A stretch of 6,322 nt of DNA from Candidatus Taylorbacteria bacterium RIFCSPLOWO2_01_FULL_45_15b (GCA_001822655.1 MHRX01000037.1:1-6322); one strand, 5' to 3'. Positions 1 through 5,062 are shown, numbered from the stretch's first letter. Notes: generated by a model from the sequence alone, not told the origin. Made by a program: numbers and translations.

Positions 1-6
1 ATTACG

Positions 7-183
7 TTATTCACAGTATATAGAGCGAAGCAATCCACAGCACTACCAGCGCTTTTGAGAGCGGGAGTAATCAGAGAACGAGAGAACATGAATAGATGTC
101 AATCATAGTTATCCACACCATTCTATATTTCTAGCCGATCCATGCTACTATTTTACGCAATTACTTGTCGAATCTGTAAATAA
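7..183. other. Cluster of DnaA-box-like 9-mers next to an AT-rich stretch
   Basis: This gene-free stretch has two exact matches to the DnaA-box consensus TTATNCACA on the + strand: TTATTCACA at 7-15 and TTATCCACA at 109-117. There are also weaker versions: CAATCCACA at 31-39 (two mismatches) and TTATTTACA on the - strand at 175-183 (one mismatch). Positions 145-155 read CTACTATTTTA, which resembles the DnaA-trio element found beside DnaA boxes in some bacterial origins. Positions 171-201 are almost pure A/T. Known: clustered DnaA boxes beside an AT-rich unwinding region are the hallmark of oriC. Inference: this could be an origin or a DnaA-regulated promoter. No dnaA, dnaN or other origin-linked gene is in the window, and the spacing between the second box and the trio-like motif (27 bp) is longer than usual, so confidence is low. 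Confidence 0.3.
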
Positions 184-194
184 TTTTATAAAAT
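165..194 (+). promoter_or_regulatory. Putative promoter giving a near-leaderless mRNA for the repeat protein
   Basis: TTGTCG at 165-170 is a 4/6 match to the -35 box. It lies 16 bp before TATAAA (187-192), which overlaps TAAAAT (189-194), either of which can serve as the -10 box. A start about 7 bases downstream falls at 199-201, right at the ATG at 202. No Shine-Dalgarno sequence precedes that ATG, so a leaderless transcript is consistent. The surrounding DNA is very AT-rich, so chance matches are possible. Confidence 0.35.
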
Positions 195-201
195 AAATAC
201 A

Positions 202-771
202 ATGAAGAATAAAAGAAATATTTTGTCGGTTGTTTTTTCGGTTATTGCGTGCGTTGCTCTGGTCTCAGCATCGGTATCAGCGGCAACGACTATTAATACG
301 AGTATCGATACGGGTGGAGCTTTGACGGTAAGCGGACTTTCAACGCTCGGAAATGCTTCGACGACCGTCTTCTCTACCACAGGGAATCTCATGGTAAATG
401 GATATGCGACAACAACTGCCGCAAACGGAAATTTTGCAACTGCGGGAACTCTGAATGTTACCGGATTATCAACTTTGGGGTATGCTTCGACCACTGGTGT
501 TTCGTTGACGGGAAACTTGATGGTAAATGGCTATGCTACGACAACTGGTTCTACGGGAACATTTGCGACACAAGGGTCTATTGGTGCCGGAACTTCTACT
601 CCTGCGACTGAAATATCAGCTTCAGGTTCAGCGACGACAACCCTTTATATTCATTCAACCGCATCATCAGTAGGAGGTTGTATTCAGTTAGAGGGTGCAA
701 ACGACACGGTCTATCGGGCTTATGCGACAACTACCGGCCCACTTATACTCGAACTGGGAGCCTGCAAATAG
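202..771 (+). CDS. Small secreted repeat protein, Ala/Thr/Ser/Gly-rich
   Basis: The protein has 189 residues. It begins with a signal peptide: Lys/Arg-rich residues 2-5, a hydrophobic core at about 7-23, and a likely signal peptidase I site after VSA at residue 27. The mature part is poor in charge and rich in Ala, Thr, Ser and Gly. It contains two tandem 43-residue repeats (39-81 and 82-124), each with a GLSTLG..ASTT stretch followed by GNLMVNGYATTT. A segment with GSATTTLYIHS (142-152), two cysteines (160, 188) and a last YATTTG (174-179) forms the C-terminus. This style resembles the ends of very long surface proteins in Parcubacteria-like genomes, recognised from general pattern rather than a search. 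The likely role is a cell-surface or secreted structural/adhesive protein; no catalytic motif is visible. A lipobox-like VIAC ends at Cys17, but it sits inside the hydrophobic core and is probably not used. The start has no Shine-Dalgarno site. Confidence 0.85.
   Translation: MKNKRNILSVVFSVIACVALVSASVSAATTINTSIDTGGALTVSGLSTLGNASTTVFSTTGNLMVNGYATTTAANGNFATAGTLNVTGLSTLGYASTTGVSLTGNLMVNGYATTTGSTGTFATQGSIGAGTSTPATEISASGSATTTLYIHSTASSVGGCIQLEGANDTVYRAYATTTGPLILELGACK
316..573 (+). repeat. Two tandem 129-bp coding repeats
   Basis: Two in-frame 129-bp units (316-444 and 445-573) encode the 43-residue repeats of the secreted protein. The phase is fixed by the shared ATGGTAAATGG at 391 and 520. Synonymous and nonsynonymous differences show that the copies have diverged, so this is an old internal duplication. 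A shorter echo of the GYATTTG motif follows at about 718-738. Confidence 0.85.
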
Positions 772-810
772 TTACTATTAACTAGGATTATAAAAAATCG
801 CCCTACATCT

Positions 811-1941
811 ATGAAGAAAATATATCTTAGTCTCCTGCTGGGGCTCCTCGCGCCACCCCTCGCATTTGCGGCATATAATGACGTTACACTAAGCACCGAT
901 GTTATTCTTTCTGTGAACGGAGTCTCACTAACCGTGTCCGGATCAAGCGCTGTTATTGAAACGATTACTGTGAATAGTGGCAATTTCTCCTTTGTTTTAG
1001 GCACTGGTTCTAATCTTAAAATACGTTCAGCCGACAAAAAAGCTTTGGGTCATAATGTTGCTTCAAGTTATGTAACCTCAGTTTGTAATGGTGATGAATC
1101 TTCACTTGACTTTACTAATCCAACCGGTGGAGCAGTAACGGTGCTTGTAACCGTAGCGACGACTGCATGTGGCGGTGGTTCGTCCGGAGGAGGCGGTGGA
1201 GGTGGTGGTGGAGGCGGTGGCAGTAGTAGTGGCACTGTGTCTGGTGCGACGAGCTCCACTGCAACGACTCCAACAGCAAGTCCTACTCTCCCTCCCGTTG
1301 TACCGCAAGTCGCTTCTCCTGTAAATCCTATTGTGCCTCCGTCAAACCCAGAAATTTTAACTCCTCAATTTTCGAATCTTCCGAGTGCCTTATTTACGAT
1401 TCGTCTCGTTCAAGGTTCCACGAACAGCGATGTCTCACGCTTACAGACGCTTCTTGCGACAGATGCTTCACTTTATCCGGAGGCTATTGTAAGCGGGTAT
1501 TTCGGCGCTCTTACCCGAAAAGCGGTCGAACGATTTCAAATTAAATATGGTGTGGCGAATGCTGGCGATGCCGGATTTGGAACCGTTGGGCCAGCGACGA
1601 GGGCTAAGCTTGCGGAAGTGTTCGGAACTCATGGATCTACGAACACCAGTATAAATACATTAGAGCAGAATATTTTGGTCGGCCGCACATTCACCAGGAA
1701 TCTCGATCGTGGTTCGAGCGGACAAGATGTCAGAGAGCTTCAGGTTATATTGAATAGAGATCCCGAAACAACCGTTTCATTAAGTGGGGACGGATCCATT
1801 GGTTTTGAGACGGAATATTTTGGTCCTGCGACAGCACGGGCATTGAAGAAATTCCAAGTGAAATATGACATTGCGCATGAAGGAGATCCCGGATTTGGCA
1901 CAGTTGGGCCAAAGACTCGAGCGAAACTCAATAGTCTTTAA
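811..1941 (+). CDS. Secreted protein with two peptidoglycan-binding domains
   Basis: The protein has 376 residues. A signal peptide (residues 1-20, hydrophobic 4-19, cleavage likely after AFA) is followed by an unclassified, probably beta-rich domain (about 21-120, with cysteines 92 and 120). Next come an uninterrupted run of 12 glycines (126-137), a Ser/Thr/Pro-rich linker (138-192), and two PG_binding_1-type domains (about 196-269 and 294-374). The two binding domains share YFG, FQ.KY and GFGTVGP.TRAKL and clearly arose by duplication. Known: PG_binding_1 modules hold envelope proteins to murein. Inference: the protein is anchored to the cell wall and displays the N-terminal domain across the flexible linker. 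No hydrolase domain is present. It follows the repeat-protein gene after 39 bases and is likely co-expressed, though TATAAA at 789-794 could be its own -10 box. There is no Shine-Dalgarno site. A terminator follows 24 bases after the stop. Confidence 0.9.
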   Translation: MKKIYLSLLLGLLAPPLAFAAYNDVTLSTDVILSVNGVSLTVSGSSAVIETITVNSGNFSFVLGTGSNLKIRSADKKALGHNVASSYVTSVCNGDESSLDFTNPTGGAVTVLVTVATTACGGGSSGGGGGGGGGGGGSSSGTVSGATSSTATTPTASPTLPPVVPQVASPVNPIVPPSNPEILTPQFSNLPSALFTIRLVQGSTNSDVSRLQTLLATDASLYPEAIVSGYFGALTRKAVERFQIKYGVANAGDAGFGTVGPATRAKLAEVFGTHGSTNTSINTLEQNILVGRTFTRNLDRGSSGQDVRELQVILNRDPETTVSLSGDGSIGFETEYFGPATARALKKFQVKYDIAHEGDPGFGTVGPKTRAKLNSL

Positions 1942-1965
1942 AAATTTAACTTAAATAATCAAATG

Positions 1966-1990
1966 ACGTCCGTGATCGCGGACGTTTTTT
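1966..1990 (+). terminator. Rho-independent terminator after the peptidoglycan-binding protein
   Basis: ACGTCCG (1966-1972) pairs with CGGACGT (1979-1985) around the 6-base loop TGATCG, and the T run extends to 1990. This closes the unit of the two secreted proteins. The T run directly abuts the likely promoter of the next gene. Confidence 0.85.
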
Positions 1991-1998
1991 GATACAGT
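1990..1998 (+). promoter_or_regulatory. Putative extended -10 of the TfoX-like gene, leaderless
   Basis: TGATACAGT has the TG-n form of an extended -10 box, with TACAGT matching TATAAT in four of six positions. Only six bases separate it from the ATG at 2005, so transcription would start at or next to the A of the start codon. No Shine-Dalgarno site is present, which fits leaderless initiation. No clear -35 box is seen, and the site overlaps the end of the preceding terminator. Confidence 0.3.
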
Positions 1999-2004
1999 AT
2001 ATTC

Positions 2005-2382
2005 ATGGCGCAAAAGAATGAATTTGTGGAATACGTTACGGCGGATCTTTTGATGGAGCTTGAGGGTGTGAGCTCTCGCGCAATGTTTGGCGGCTATGGC
2101 ATATATGTAAAAGGAATTATTGTGGGCATTATCGTTGACGATGAGCTGTATCTCAAGGTCGATGAATCCAATAAGGCCGAATACCAAAAAATGAAGAGCA
2201 AGCCATTCGTCTATAAAGCAAAAGGTGGAAAGAAAATGGAAATGTCATATTGGAAGATTCCTGCTGACATTCTGGAAGATCAGGAAGAATTGGTGCGCCT
2301 TGCCGTGGATTCGTATGAAATAAATTTGAAGAAGGCAGGAGAGAAGGAAAATTTGAAAAAATCAAGAAAATTAAATAAGTAA
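2005..2382 (+). CDS. TfoX/Sxy N-terminal domain protein
   Basis: The protein has 125 residues. The TfoX_N pattern is clear: R25-A-M-F-G-G-Y-G-I-Y34, then LYLKVD (48-53), then KPFVY (66-70) and a Met-x-Tyr-Trp..Pro segment (80-86) that matches the family's M.YY..P. Known: the N-terminal TfoX/Sxy domain occurs in the gammaproteobacterial competence regulator Sxy and in many stand-alone small proteins of unclear function. This protein has only the N-terminal domain plus a Lys-rich tail (about 108-125), so calling it a competence regulator would go too far. It is cytoplasmic, with no signal peptide. It sits between a terminator on its left and a convergent gene on its right, so it is probably a single-gene unit. 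There is no Shine-Dalgarno site. Confidence 0.88.
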   Translation: MAQKNEFVEYVTADLLMELEGVSSRAMFGGYGIYVKGIIVGIIVDDELYLKVDESNKAEYQKMKSKPFVYKAKGGKKMEMSYWKIPADILEDQEELVRLAVDSYEINLKKAGEKENLKKSRKLNK

Positions 2383-2392
2383 ATAAATTAAA

Positions 2393-2422
2393 ACGCCTTC
2401 CGGAATTGGCTCCGGAAGGCGT
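2393..2422 (-). terminator. Strong intergenic stem, terminator of the DHH-like gene
   Basis: ACGCCTTCCGGA (2393-2404) pairs perfectly with TCCGGAAGGCGT (2411-2422) around a 6-base loop. On the - strand it is followed by TTTAATTTATT, a U-rich tail, and it begins 14 bases past the DHH-like stop codon. On the + strand no T run follows, so termination of the TfoX-like gene (stop 10 bases before the stem) would be weaker. Confidence 0.85.
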
Positions 2423-2436
2423 GACTCAGAAATGCT

Positions 2437-3252
2437 TTATGCGGGCTGACGAGATGTCACGAATTCAAGGACTGTCTCTGGCTCGGTTGTCTTGCAGCCT
2501 GCGAAGGCATTCATGCCGTGCTTGCCGAAACCCTTACCGCCGCCCCAACCATTGTACTCGCTGCTCATTTGCTGGCAGATGTCACCGTGACCGAAGTAGT
2601 TTACTTCGAAAGGGACTTCGTTGCCCCGGCCTATCTGTTTCAGCACCCTGGCGTCAGCTTCAGACGTCGCGAGACATATGAGGAGCAGGTTTTCCTTGTT
2701 TTTTGGCCACGTGCCGAACAGGCGATCCGTGACCGGCGAGCATTTTGTGTGCGGCAAGTTGATAATTTTCACCCCCCGCACCGTGCGGGATGTCCTGTCG
2801 ATCGCGGAGATGGCGGCATTCTCCATCTCGGGAGTTACTCCCTGGGCTTTTCGGTCGAGCATCCGCACGTAGCTGATTTCTTCGGGCGAGGCACCGGCAG
2901 CAATGATGCCCGGAATATAACCGCTGTCGTTTGCGGCGATCAGCAGCTCCGACCGCCCGGGTACTTGGCCCAAAAGATCACACACTTGAAGAATTGAAGC
3001 CTTCTCGCCGGAACGTTCATCGTGATGATCAACTACGATTGCACTTTGCGGCAACGGAATGTCCACCTCGAGTTCAATAAGAACCGGGTTGGCGCCTTCT
3101 TTGGCCACCGCCGCAATTTCTTCTCGGTAGCTTGAGGCTTTGGCGCCCCACGCTAATTTTTTGTCGAAAAAACGTGCAAGTTTGAGCGCCAGTAAGTGTC
3201 CGATCGACTCCATCTCGAGATCCTGGCCACCCAGGAAAAAAACATATTTCAT
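2437..3252 (-). CDS. Divergent DHH-superfamily phosphoesterase-like protein
   Basis: The start is placed at 3252 because a perfect AGGAGG (3258-3263) lies five bases upstream. The frame is open to an ATG at 3309, but that start has no such site. The protein has 271 residues. VVDHHD (73-78) matches DHH motif III, AANDSG (106-111) fits motif IV with Asp109, and GGG at 237-239 with AFAG at 249-252 resembles the glycine-rich DHHA1 motif. At the N-terminus, Q-D-L-E-M-E-S-I-G (10-18) lies where family members carry N-P-D-x-D-A-x-G, so an acidic position is Glu rather than Asp. Known: DHH/DHHA1 proteins are Mn-dependent phosphoesterases acting on oligonucleotides, cyclic dinucleotides, pyrophosphate or single-stranded DNA. 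The substrate here cannot be told. The gene is more GC-rich than its neighbours (36 of 60 bases at 2761-2820, against 21 of 60 at 3841-3900), which suggests transfer from another lineage. Confidence 0.75.
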   Translation of the reverse strand: MKYVFFLGGQDLEMESIGHLLALKLARFFDKKLAWGAKASSYREEIAAVAKEGANPVLIELEVDIPLPQSAIVVDHHDERSGEKASILQVCDLLGQVPGRSELLIAANDSGYIPGIIAAGASPEEISYVRMLDRKAQGVTPEMENAAISAIDRTSRTVRGVKIINLPHTKCSPVTDRLFGTWPKNKENLLLICLATSEADARVLKQIGRGNEVPFEVNYFGHGDICQQMSSEYNGWGGGKGFGKHGMNAFAGCKTTEPETVLEFVTSRQPA

Positions 3253-3356
3253 TAAGTCCTCCTCCGTTTCGATATTTGTTATTGATGAGCTCGTCGTTAA
3301 GCCCCACACTTCTTTGTGCGTTGTAATGACTCATATAACAATGACCGAAAAATTCT
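3253..3356 (-). promoter_or_regulatory. Leader (~104 nt) and Shine-Dalgarno of the DHH-like gene
   Basis: From the predicted transcription start near 3356 to the ATG there are about 104 bases. A perfect AGGAGG at 3258-3263 sits five bases before the start codon. Only short possible pairings are visible (CACA with TGTG, and ATGAG with CTCAT), and no known riboswitch was recognised. The leader is much longer than those of neighbouring genes. Confidence 0.4.
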
Positions 3357-3362
3357 AATAAA

Positions 3363-3391
3363 ATTATAGCATATATTACATATTTATACAA
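3363..3391 (-). promoter_or_regulatory. Promoter of the DHH-like gene, extended -10
   Basis: On the - strand, TGCTATAAT (3371 down to 3363) is a perfect extended -10 box. Exactly 17 bases upstream, TTGTAT (3391 down to 3386) keeps the TTG of the -35 box. This is the best promoter match in the window. Confidence 0.65.
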
Positions 3392-3416
3392 CATACGCGC
3401 GACAGTTGCATCCGTA

Positions 3417-3425
3417 TGATAAAAT
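3417..3425 (+). promoter_or_regulatory. Extended -10 promoter of the nucleotidyltransferase gene
   Basis: TGATAAAAT matches TG-n-TATAAT with one mismatch. The expected start at about 3432 leaves a leader of roughly 15 bases before the ATG at 3447. No convincing -35 box lies 17 bases upstream, and there is no Shine-Dalgarno site. It is divergent from, and about 50 bases away from, the DHH-like promoter. Confidence 0.45.
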
Positions 3426-3446
3426 TAAAAAGCTATCGAACTGTAT

Positions 3447-4427
3447 ATGACCAAGACAAATTACTTCGATGCAAAAGAAACTTCATCCGAACTCCGACGC
3501 AGATATAACCTGCATTTTATTGACGTACTTGCTAAAAATGGAGCGAGATGCTACCTCTTTGGCGGGGCACTTCGGGATATCGTGATGGGGAAGGATTGGA
3601 AGGACGCTGATATCAGAGTGTGGATGCCGCTTTCGCCTGAAGAGCGGGACCGGAAGGTGGAAGCGCTTTTAAAAGAGGCGAATATAGATGTAAAATCGGT
3701 TACGCCATTTGGACCGGCTTTTACGGTATTTCGTTTCTTGCCTCCGGACAGTTCTTCATCAGTCGGTATTGATCTCAGTGTTGTGAGCGAGCAGTGGCTT
3801 GTAGGACCTGATTTTACGATCAACGGACTTTATTTTGATATTGAAACGGAGGAACTTATTGACCAATTCAAGGCTGTCGAATCAATTCAAGACAAAATAA
3901 TAAAATCCGCCCGGCCTCCGCTCGAGCAATTCAAGGACGAGCCGTACATGCTTTTCCGAGCAGTAAAGAGTGCGTGCCAGTTCGGATTTGAAATAGAGAA
4001 GGACACGCTTCAGGCGATGAAAGATTTTTCCGGCATGACAGAGGGAGTGCTCACGATGACTGCAGAAAAAACGATGCCCGCCTTTACGGAGTGGTTTCTC
4101 GGCAATATGTGGAGAGGCTTGAAATATGATCCCAGACGTTTTGAAAGTCTCTGGAGATCAAGCGGTTTTCTCACCGTCTTTAGAAATTTTTTGGCTAAAA
4201 GACTTTCATTGCCTGCGGACGATAAAATTATCCCGGAAATATTTCTCTCGAGTAAAAAATACGGATACGAAGAAGCCATCAGTCTCTTTCTTTCAGCTGT
4301 TGCGCGGAGTTTGGATGAGGAAAACGCAAAGGACATTTTTGAAAAAACCATAGAAATGCTTTCAATTACAGGAAAGAAAAACTACGAGGACTTTTTGATT
4401 GAAGATTCGTCGATTCACTACCATTAA
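3447..4427 (+). CDS. Short class II CCA-adding/poly(A)-polymerase-like nucleotidyltransferase
   Basis: The protein has 326 residues. The nucleotidyltransferase head is clear: FGGALRD (38-44) is the GG..RD motif, and D53-A-D55 is the catalytic carboxylate pair, with Asp109 (GIDLSV) a candidate third. PDFTING (121-127) corresponds to the conserved R-DFT-NA motif, with Pro replacing the Arg. The next motif, D164-E-P-Y-M-L-F-R-A-V-K174, aligns with the family's E-D-x-x-R...RA.R but has Met at the Arg of EDxxR. Known: class II enzymes add CCA or poly(A) to RNA 3' ends, and the Asp and Arg of EDxxR select CTP and ATP. The protein is shorter than typical CCA enzymes (about 400 residues or more) and shows no HD domain. 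Inference: it acts on nucleic acid or a nucleotide, but standard CCA addition is doubtful. It is cytoplasmic, and its start has no Shine-Dalgarno site. Confidence 0.8.
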   Translation: MTKTNYFDAKETSSELRRRYNLHFIDVLAKNGARCYLFGGALRDIVMGKDWKDADIRVWMPLSPEERDRKVEALLKEANIDVKSVTPFGPAFTVFRFLPPDSSSSVGIDLSVVSEQWLVGPDFTINGLYFDIETEELIDQFKAVESIQDKIIKSARPPLEQFKDEPYMLFRAVKSACQFGFEIEKDTLQAMKDFSGMTEGVLTMTAEKTMPAFTEWFLGNMWRGLKYDPRRFESLWRSSGFLTVFRNFLAKRLSLPADDKIIPEIFLSSKKYGYEEAISLFLSAVARSLDEENAKDIFEKTIEMLSITGKKNYEDFLIEDSSIHYH

Positions 4428-4434
4428 TACACAA

Positions 4435-4458
4435 CAATTTTTTTGTTTGAAAAAATTG
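4435..4458 (+). other. AT-only hairpin after the nucleotidyltransferase gene
   Basis: CAATTTTTT (4435-4443) pairs with AAAAAATTG (4450-4458) around a 6-base loop, eight bases past the stop codon. The stem is nearly all A-T and no T run follows, so it is a weak terminator at best. It may protect the 3' end or act jointly with the terminator at 4774-4797. Confidence 0.4.
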
Positions 4459-4551
4459 ACTTGTTGACGGAGTGGTGTCTAAAGATGAAAGAAAAAATAG
4501 GTGTTTGAAAATAACTGTTCCTCGAAGGGGCGCCGTTAGAAAGAAGAGTAT

Positions 4552-4722
4552 ATGCAATGTCGGCATGGGGAAATATTGTTCGAAAAAGAATTACCGGCAG
4601 CTCTTCGGTTGGTGTATGAACTCGAAAGGATGTTTACGGGTACAGACGCGAAAGCAGATTTCAGAATGCTCATATTGCACCGCGATGTCGTAGCGCCTGT
4701 ATTTCGACCACGGATATATTGA
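4552..4722 (+). CDS. Possible 56-residue small protein of unknown function
   Basis: An ATG at 4552 opens 56 codons ending in TGA at 4720-4722. The predicted protein is mixed in composition and protein-like, with a probable amphipathic helix over residues 11-28 (EKELPAALRLVYELERMF) and a basic end (RPRIY). A purine-rich AAGAAGAG lies just upstream, but there is no true Shine-Dalgarno core. A good terminator starts 51 bases after the stop. Two other ORFs overlap it: 4472-4693, with a Cys/Lys-rich product, and a short frame from the ATG at 4557. One could instead view the region as a broken gene or a non-coding transcript. I recognise no family. The TGA stop is unlike the TAA/TAG stops of the confident complete genes. 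Confidence 0.3.
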   Translation: MQCRHGEILFEKELPAALRLVYELERMFTGTDAKADFRMLILHRDVVAPVFRPRIY

Positions 4723-4773
4723 AGTCTCTCGCACTATTGAGCAGAATACTTTTACCACCTGCACAAAATCGCG

Positions 4774-4797
4774 CCGCCTGAACAAGGGCGGTTTTTT
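4774..4797 (+). terminator. Rho-independent terminator in the unexplained intergenic region
   Basis: CCGCC (4774-4778) pairs with GGCGG (4787-4791), with a possible extra T-G pair, and six T residues follow directly (4792-4797). It shows that a + strand transcript ends here: read-through from the nucleotidyltransferase gene, the small ORF at 4552, or an unannotated RNA. Confidence 0.8.
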
Positions 4798-4811
4798 CGT
4801 CGAAATAAATA

Positions 4812-4839
4812 TTGGCAAAATAAAAAAATAGTGCATACT
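4812..4839 (+). promoter_or_regulatory. Putative promoter for a structured leader or small RNA
   Basis: TTGGCA (4812-4817, 5/6 match to the -35 box) lies 16 bases before CATACT (4834-4839, 4/6 match to the -10 box), with a TG just before it. The predicted start is near 4846, exactly where a GGGG begins that can pair with CCCC at 4931-4934. It lies just past the preceding terminator. Confidence 0.4.
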
Positions 4840-4844
4840 AAAAA

Positions 4845-5062
4845 AGGGGATTTTATTGTCTATTAAAAACTTAAACACCGAAAGACGCCGCGCTTTAAAT
4901 CGCGTTTCAGAGGACGGAACGCGACACGAGCCCCTAGGATGATTCTTGTGAATCATTCGACAAAATCGAGCGCGCGTGCCTCATGGCATGATTAATAATA
5001 ATTTAAAGAAAGACGGTCGCGCTTTAATCGACGTAGCGCGCGACACGATTTCGCTAAATCGA
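4845..5062 (+). ncRNA. Candidate structured RNA or 5' leader of the next gene
   Basis: Several strong pairings follow one another: AGGGG 4845-4849 with CCCCT 4931-4935; CGCGTT 4901-4906 with AACGCG 4918-4923; GGATGATTC 4937-4945 with GAATCATTC 4950-4958 (one G-T pair); GTGCC 4976-4980 with GGCAT 4985-4989 (one G-T pair); GTCGCGC 5016-5022 with GCGCGAC 5038-5044; and CGATTT 5046-5051 with AAATCG 5056-5061. This density is unlike the other intergenic stretches. No known family (tmRNA, RNase P RNA, SRP RNA, riboswitch) was recognised. A 28-codon frame from a TTG at 4856, with AGGGGA five bases upstream, ends inside the third hairpin, so a leader peptide is possible. The region could also partly encode an N-terminal extension of the next protein. 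Confidence 0.35.
4881..5056 (+). repeat. Two diverged direct copies of a ~50-bp element
   Basis: Copy A (4881-4928) and copy B (5009-5056) both begin AAAGACG, have CGCGCTTTAA and TCG, and continue to GCGACACGA or GCGCGACACGA. The shared GCTTTA motifs are 129 bp apart. Both copies read Arg-Ala-Leu-x-x-Val in the same frame register. The flanks ATTAA....TTTAAA are also similar. Origin and function are unknown. Confidence 0.55.

Noticed and set aside
240..260. Lipoprotein signal (VIAC, Cys17) in the repeat protein
   Set aside because: Hydrophobic residues continue past the Cys, and a standard signal peptidase I site follows at residue 27.
2518..2997. A long + strand open frame opposite the DHH-like gene
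   Set aside because: It is a shadow of the GC-rich minus-strand gene, whose motifs, ribosome site, promoter and terminator are all consistent.
3253..3309. N-terminal extension of the DHH-like protein to the ATG at 3309
   Set aside because: The perfect AGGAGG five bases before the ATG at 3252 lies inside this extension, and the extension is a Ser/Thr-rich stretch without family resemblance.
4456..4486. A promoter from TTGACT or TTGACG toward the 56-codon ORF
   Set aside because: The -35 boxes are good, but at suitable spacing no hexamer matches TATAAT in more than three positions.
4472..4693. A 73-codon + strand frame with a Cys/Lys-rich product
   Set aside because: It lacks a ribosome-binding site and overlaps the more protein-like frame at 4552-4722. 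The Cys spacing forms no clean zinc-finger pattern. I kept only the 56-codon alternative, at low confidence.
4591..4956. A 121-codon open frame on the - strand across the intergenic region
   Set aside because: Its product has no recognisable domain, it runs through the terminator and stems that are better explained on the + strand, and it has no Shine-Dalgarno site or promoter.
4430..4960. tmRNA, RNase P RNA or SRP RNA
   Set aside because: None of the conserved sequence landmarks was found: no tRNA-like CCA end with TTCGA, no RNase P core motifs, no SRP GGAA-loop helix.
4881..5056. CRISPR array
   Set aside because: There are only two imperfect copies, with a ~80-bp gap between them. They are not exact repeats with regular spacers, and no cas gene is nearby.
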